A DNA stretch of 35,694 nucleotides, taken from NCBI GenBank assembly GCA_017541265.1, contig JAFXZK010000003.1, positions 1 through 35,694 on the forward strand, read 5' to 3'. The notes under the pieces are model-generated. The model saw only the letters and a list, made by a program, of their open reading frames with translations, did no database searches and had not been told where the DNA came from. Positions 31,689 to 35,694 of this stretch are shown here, one piece after another (the first letter of the stretch is position 1; each line of letters begins with the position of its first letter). The translations under genes were made by a program, and so were the position numbers. The DNA comes from Bacteroidaceae bacterium. GTDB lineage: Bacteria > Bacteroidota > Bacteroidia > Bacteroidales > Bacteroidaceae.

Positions 31689-34600
31689 TTAGTATTCGTT
31701 CCAGCTCTTGATGCTGAGGTCTTCGACGGAAAGCGTGCAGAAAGCCTCGATGAAGGCACTTGCCAAACGCGCGTTGGTAATGAGCGGGATGTTGTGGTCG
31801 ATAGCAGCACGGCGTATCTTGTAACCATTGGTCAGCTCACGGCTGGTGCGGTTCTTGGGGATGTTCACCACGAGGTCGAAGCGATGCTCGGCAATCATCT
31901 TCATCACGTTCTCCATGCCCGGTTTGTCCTCGTCGGGCCAACTAACGGCAATTGCCTTCGCGCCGTTGGCATTGAGGAAGTCCGCCGTACCCTGACTTGC
32001 ATAGATGGTATAGCCGGAATTCGATAGCATCCGCGCTCCGTCGAGCATTGCCACCTTCTCCTTTGTGCCGCCGCTGCTTATCATCACGCCCTTCTCCTTG
32101 CGCGGAATGCGGTAGCCTGTGGCAATCATGCTGTTGAGCAACGCCTCCTCGAAGCTGTCGCCGAGGCATCCCACCTCGCCCGTCGAACTCATGTCAACGC
32201 CAAGGATGGGGTCGGCATTCTGCAAGCGTGCGAAAGAGAACTGGCTGCACTTCACGCCGATGTGGTCGATGTCGAAGGCACTCTTGTCAGGCTTTGTGTA
32301 AGGCGCGTCGAGCATGATGCGGGTTGCTGTCTCAATGAAGTTACGCTTCAGCACCTTGCTGACAAATGGGAACGAACGGCTGGCACGGAGGTTACATTCG
32401 ATGACCTTCACGTCGCGTCCCTTCGCGAGGTATTGTATGTTGAACGGGCCGCTGATGTTCAACTCTTTGGCAATGGCACGGCTCATCTTCTTTATCTGAC
32501 GTGCCGTGGCGAAGCTCAACTGCTGTGCCGGGAAGACCATCGTGGCATCGCCGGAATGTACGCCGGCATACTCAACGTGTTCCGAGATGGCATATTCAAC
32601 AATCTCTCCGTTCTGTGCCACAGCGTCGAACTCTACTTCATTCGTCTCTGTCATGAACTTGCTAACGACAACCGGATACTCCTTGCTGACCTCGCTTGCC
32701 ATTTGCAAGAAGCGTTCCAGCTCGTCATCGGAATAGCAGACGTTCATGGCTGCGCCCGAGAGGACATACGACGGGCGCACCAGGACGGGATAGCCGACTT
32801 CGTCGATGAATTGCTTCACGTCCTCCATGCTTGTCAAGGCACTCCATCTTGGCTGGTCGATGCCAAGTTTGTCAAGCATGGCGGAGAACTTGCCACGATT
32901 CTCGGCACGGTCGATGCTGACGGGCGAGGTGCCGAGGATAGGCACGCTCTGGCGGTAGAGCTTCATGGCGAGGTTGTTCGGTATCTGTCCGCCCGTGGAG
33001 ACAATCACGCCGCGAGGCGATTCGAGGTCGATGACGTCAAGGACGCGCTCGAAGGAGAGTTCGTCGAAGTAGAGTCGGTCGCACATATCGTAGTCCGTCG
33101 AGACGGTCTCGGGGTTGTAGTTTATCATGATGCTCTTGTAGCCAAGCTTGCGAGCGGTCTGTATCGCATTGACCGAACACCAGTCGAACTCTACGCTCGA
33201 CCCGATGCGGTACGCGCCGCTGCCGAGCACGATGACTGACTTCTCGTGCTTGTAGAAGTTGATGTCGTGACCCTCCACGGCGTAGGTCATGTAGAGGTAG
33301 TTCGTGAGGTCGGGATGCTCACTGGCGACCGTCGGAATGCGCTTCACGGCGGGCAAGACGCCGAGCTTCTTTCTGTAGGCACGCACGGCAAGGTTCTCCT
33401 TCTCCATGTTGCCTGTGTGTACCTTCAGCACACACCTTGCTATCTGGAAGTCGCTGAAGCCAAGTATCTTTGCCTTCGTCAGTACTTCGGCAGGCAGCTC
33501 TTCGATGCTGTTGTAGGTCTGCAGCTTGTGCTTGAAGTCAACGATGTTCTTCATGCGCTCGATAAACCAGGGGTCTATCTTCGTCAGCTGCTCAATGCGT
33601 TCCACTGTATAGCCCTCTTCCAGCGCCTGAGCAAGGGCGAAGATGCGGAGGTCGGTCGGGTTGGCAAGTTCCTCGTCGAGGTTGTCGAACTTCACATGGT
33701 CGTTGCAGACGAAGCCGTGCATCCCCTGCCCTATCATGCGCAAGCCCTTCTGAAGCATCTCCTCGAAGCTGCGACCGATGCTCATTATCTCACCGACCGA
33801 CTTCATGCTTGAGCCAATCTTACGGCTCACGCCCGTGAACTTGGTCAAGTCCCAGCGAGGTATCTTGCAGATGAGGTAGTCGAGCGACGGAGCAACGTAG
33901 GCGCTGTTCGTCGTACCCATCTCACCTATCTGGTCGAGGGTGTAGCCGAGGGCAATCTTGGCAGCAACAAAGGCGAGAGGATAACCCGTTGCCTTGCTTG
34001 CCAAAGCAGAGGAACGCGACAGGCGGGCATTGATTTCGATGATTCTATAGTCGTTTGTCTCTGCATTAAAGGCGAACTGGATGTTGCACTCGCCAACGAT
34101 GTTCAAGTGGCGCACGCACTTGATGGTCAGCTCTTGCAGCATCTTCACCTGCTCGTCCTTCAGCGAACAGGTGGGTGCAACCACGATGCTCTCGCCTGTA
34201 TGGATGCCGAGCGGGTCGAAGTTCTCCATCGAAGCCACGGTGAAGCAATGGTCGTTGGCATCGCGGATGCACTCGAACTCTATCTCCTTCCAACCCTTCA
34301 GGCTTTCCTCCACGAGCACTTGAGGCGCAAAGGTGAAGGCGCTCTCGGCTATCTCCTTGAAGGTCTTCTCGTCGGGACAAACGCCGCTACCCAGACCGCC
34401 CAGTGCGTAGGCTGAGCGAATCATGATGGGATAGCCGATGCGACGGGCTGTCTCGATGGCTTCGTCGAGTGTCTCGCAGGCGTGGCTCGTGGGTACCTTC
34501 AAATCGACCTTGCCCAGTTCTTTGACGAAGAGGTCGCGGTCCTCGGTGTTCATGATGGCTTCCACACTTGTGCCGAGCACTTGGACGCCATATTTCTCCA

Positions 34601-34913
34601 AGACGCCGTTCTGGTAGAGTGCCGTGCCGACGTTCAAGCCTGTCTGCCCGCCCCAAGCCAGCATGATACCGTCGGGTCGCTCCTTCTTGATAATCTCCTC
34701 TATAAAATAAGGTGTAATGGGGAGGAAATAAACCTTGTCCGCTATGCCCTCACTGGTTTGGATGGTTGCGACATTGGGGTTAACGAGCACCGAATAGATG
34801 CCTTCCTCACGAAGAGCCTTCAGCGCCTGACTGCCGGAATAGTCGAACTCGCCTGCCTGACCAATCTTCAAGGCACCGCTGCCTAATACGAGAACTTTCT
34901 TGAGCTTCACCAT
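31689..34913 (-). CDS. carB: Carbamoyl-phosphate synthase large subunit
   Basis: The synthetase subunit that makes carbamoyl phosphate from bicarbonate, ammonia (channelled from CarA) and two ATP, for pyrimidine and arginine synthesis. It has 1074 residues, the normal length. The N-terminal half opens with VLVLGSGALKIGQAGEFDYSG, followed by the first ATP-grasp domain (MIRSAYALGGLGSG). The second half repeats the fold, opening with VIVLGSGAYRIGSSVEFDW and continuing with a second ATP-grasp domain (VLVRPSYVLSGAAM). The C-terminal ~140 residues form the MGS-like allosteric domain. carA is not adjacent: upstream is a ~200-nt leader and then the end of an rRNA operon. The start is ATG at 34913. 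A promoter at 35126-35156 and a terminator at 34982-35021 precede it, suggesting control by attenuation. Confidence 0.97.
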   Translation of the reverse strand: MVKLKKVLVLGSGALKIGQAGEFDYSGSQALKALREEGIYSVLVNPNVATIQTSEGIADKVYFLPITPYFIEEIIKKERPDGIMLAWGGQTGLNVGTALYQNGVLEKYGVQVLGTSVEAIMNTEDRDLFVKELGKVDLKVPTSHACETLDEAIETARRIGYPIMIRSAYALGGLGSGVCPDEKTFKEIAESAFTFAPQVLVEESLKGWKEIEFECIRDANDHCFTVASMENFDPLGIHTGESIVVAPTCSLKDEQVKMLQELTIKCVRHLNIVGECNIQFAFNAETNDYRIIEINARLSRSSALASKATGYPLAFVAAKIALGYTLDQIGEMGTTNSAYVAPSLDYLICKIPRWDLTKFTGVSRKIGSSMKSVGEIMSIGRSFEEMLQKGLRMIGQGMHGFVCNDHVKFDNLDEELANPTDLRIFALAQALEEGYTVERIEQLTKIDPWFIERMKNIVDFKHKLQTYNSIEELPAEVLTKAKILGFSDFQIARCVLKVHTGNMEKENLAVRAYRKKLGVLPAVKRIPTVASEHPDLTNYLYMTYAVEGHDINFYKHEKSVIVLGSGAYRIGSSVEFDWCSVNAIQTARKLGYKSIMINYNPETVSTDYDMCDRLYFDELSFERVLDVIDLESPRGVIVSTGGQIPNNLAMKLYRQSVPILGTSPVSIDRAENRGKFSAMLDKLGIDQPRWSALTSMEDVKQFIDEVGYPVLVRPSYVLSGAAMNVCYSDDELERFLQMASEVSKEYPVVVSKFMTETNEVEFDAVAQNGEIVEYAISEHVEYAGVHSGDATMVFPAQQLSFATARQIKKMSRAIAKELNISGPFNIQYLAKGRDVKVIECNLRASRSFPFVSKVLKRNFIETATRIMLDAPYTKPDKSAFDIDHIGVKCSQFSFARLQNADPILGVDMSSTGEVGCLGDSFEEALLNSMIATGYRIPRKEKGVMISSGGTKEKVAMLDGARMLSNSGYTIYASQGTADFLNANGAKAIAVSWPDEDKPGMENVMKMIAEHRFDLVVNIPKNRTSRELTNGYKIRRAAIDHNIPLITNARLASAFIEAFCTLSVEDLSIKSWNEY

Positions 34914-34931
34914 AGTTATAACAATTTGACG

Positions 34932-34980
34932 ATTTACTATTTACTGTTTTAACTTTTCACTTTTCACCTTTTTACCTTTA
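34932..34980. repeat. Heptamer repeats between the leader terminator and carB
   Basis: Units ACTATTT (34936-34942) and ACTTTTC x2 (34952-34958, 34959-34965), then longer variants. The same units occur at 7630-7657 (as GTGAAAA) and after metY. They fill most of the space from the terminator to the carB start. Confidence 0.8.
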
Positions 34981-34981
34981 C

Positions 34982-35021
34982 AAAAAAGCCACTTCCGCTA
35001 AAGATGACAGCGAGAGTGGCT
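34982..35021 (-). terminator. Intrinsic terminator in the carB leader
   Basis: On the minus strand AGCCACTCTCGCT (35021-35009) pairs with AGCGGAAGTGGCT (34999-34987), with a small internal mismatch and a 9-nt loop, followed by a run of T (34986-34982). It lies between the promoter and carB in the same orientation, 69 nt before the start codon. Confidence 0.85.
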
Positions 35022-35122
35022 TCTTATTGACGACTGACAAACGAGGCAGCCAGACGGCATCAATTTTTCGTCCCGCGCCCCGGTTATGTAGTAGTTGACT
35101 TGCATCACTTTTTGTTTTTCGA
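34982..35122 (-). ncRNA. Candidate leader RNA or small RNA upstream of carB
   Basis: A transcript of about 140 nt is bounded by a consensus promoter and an intrinsic terminator on the same strand. It could be a regulatory leader (attenuator or riboswitch) for carB or an independent small RNA. A 35-codon reading frame starts with ATG near 35103 and ends inside the terminator loop, so it could be a leader peptide. A small hairpin (GGACG with CGTCT) is visible in the middle. I do not recognise a known riboswitch; 6S-like RNA is another possibility I cannot test. Confidence 0.5.
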
Positions 35123-35125
35123 CTG

Positions 35126-35156
35126 CAAAGGTACGGATATTTCCAAAAACAACAAA
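35126..35156 (-). promoter_or_regulatory. Promoter of the carB leader
   Basis: On the minus strand TTTG (35156-35153), a 19-nt spacer and TACCTTTG (35133-35126) match the Bacteroidota consensus exactly. The predicted start is near 35122, about 205 nt before carB. Confidence 0.8.
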
Positions 35157-35335
35157 GAGTGCGGACACTTTTTTTCAAGAAAAAGCAAAGAGACGGCAGA
35201 CTTGCCAGCATTACCGAAGCAAACTAGTCGGCCCTCTGTTCCCTTCGCCTCTTCGCCCCGAATGTTGCGATGGCACCGAAACAACGCGCCGCGCCCGCGC
35301 ACGGGAAACTCTTCCTCAGCAGATACAACAGCAAT
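35157..35335. other. Non-coding stretch between the carB promoter and the 22-nt repeats
   Basis: I see no gene, hairpin or other signal here that I can name. Short reading frames cross it on both strands but have no coding character. Confidence 0.4.
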
Positions 35336-35410
35336 CCTTCATTGCTTTGTCATGATAAAGCAATTGCTTAGTCATGATGAAGCAATTGCTTGGTCATGAC
35401 AAAGCAAGCA
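35336..35410. repeat. 22-nt tandem repeats with palindromic units
   Basis: Units with a 22-nt period at about 35336, 35358, 35380 and a partial one at 35402. Two contain the perfect palindrome AAGCAATTGCTT (35358-35369 and 35380-35391). Each unit boundary carries TCATGA flanked by TTGCTT and AAGCAA, so the array is palindromic at two phases. The rest, to 35530, has only a short palindrome, CGGACAATGTCCG (35428-35440), and no gene. Confidence 0.85.
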
Positions 35411-35531
35411 ACGACACGCGGACTTCCCGGACAATGTCCGTTGCCGCCACTTATCTTGGCGTGCCTGGCATTCAATTCATGCCTGACCCGATGAGCAAGG
35501 CCTACTCTTCCGGAGGTGTGGAGAGACTAAA

Positions 35532-35568
35532 CAAAAGAAGCCCTCCAAGATTTCTCTCGAAGGGCTTC
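35532..35568 (-). terminator. rRNA operon terminator
   Basis: GAAGCCCT (35537-35544) and AGGGCTTC (35561-35568) form an 8-bp stem. On the minus strand TTTTGTTT follows. It lies just past the 3' end of the 5S rRNA. Confidence 0.85.
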
Positions 35569-35580
35569 ACTTGCTAAAAA

Positions 35581-35689
<109 letters not shown>

Positions 35690-35694
35690 ATATC

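Noticed and set aside
32262-33239. 325-aa plus-strand open frame opposite carB
   Set aside because: Antisense of the highly conserved carB coding sequence.
34978-35211. 77-aa minus-strand open frame upstream of carB
   Set aside because: It begins upstream of the predicted promoter and runs through the terminator; no coding character is seen.
35336-35410. Palindromic repeat array considered as a CRISPR
   Set aside because: The 22-nt units are continuous and lack spacers; no cas genes are in the window.

Overview
The window looks like a chromosomal segment from a Bacteroidales bacterium, most likely Prevotella-like. The pointers are TTTG-N19/20-TAnnTTTG promoters in front of several genes, weak or absent Shine-Dalgarno sequences, secreted proteins ending in a G-Q-R...G-x-K type C-terminal motif, an S-type sulfatase, and families close to Bacteroidales ones. 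The species assignment is inference.

Layout. (1) 1-7358: an AT-rich accessory block holding a type I restriction-modification operon on the minus strand (hsdR, hsdM, and hsdS running off the left edge) and a divergent 561-aa protein of unknown function. It abuts the 3' end of a tRNA-Ser gene (7502-7586), next to a tandem 12-bp repeat and a hairpin, so it is probably part of an integrated island. (2) 7863-9140: a PLP enzyme of the O-acetylhomoserine sulfhydrylase family. (3) 9327-14611: an operon-like run of a DUF4369-like lipoprotein, a PlsC-type acyltransferase, mreD, mrdA (PBP2) and rodA, i.e. envelope lipid plus cell elongation, without mreB or mreC. (4) 14743-16872: a FAS1-domain lipoprotein, ended by a terminator built into a 22-bp tandem repeat. 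(5) 17094-20415, minus: a Wzc-type polysaccharide co-polymerase/tyrosine kinase with a (Tyr-Gly)9 tail, and a Wza-type export lipoprotein; rlpA is divergent. (6) 21064-30254, minus: a secreted glycan-degrading locus of a 478-aa protein with two tandem lectin-like modules, a 1532-aa GH115-like multidomain enzyme and a 995-aa sulfatase. All share one ~135-residue module (signature AGTNHRSFW) and a related C-terminal motif. (7) 30430-31581: a GT4 glycosyltransferase. (8) 31689-34913: carB, preceded by a ~200-nt leader with a good promoter and an intrinsic terminator before the gene. (9) 35581-35689: a 5S rRNA, the end of an rRNA operon entering from the right.

The most notable observations are the three-gene set built around one repeated module; a family of 7-nt (sometimes 8-nt) tandem repeats scattered at gene borders and, at three places, read in frame inside genes; a terminator-containing leader RNA upstream of carB; 22-nt tandem repeats at two unrelated places; and an eroded second copy of the sulfatase signal-peptide region between two genes of the glycan locus. 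Family assignments rest on motif reading only; no database search was possible.
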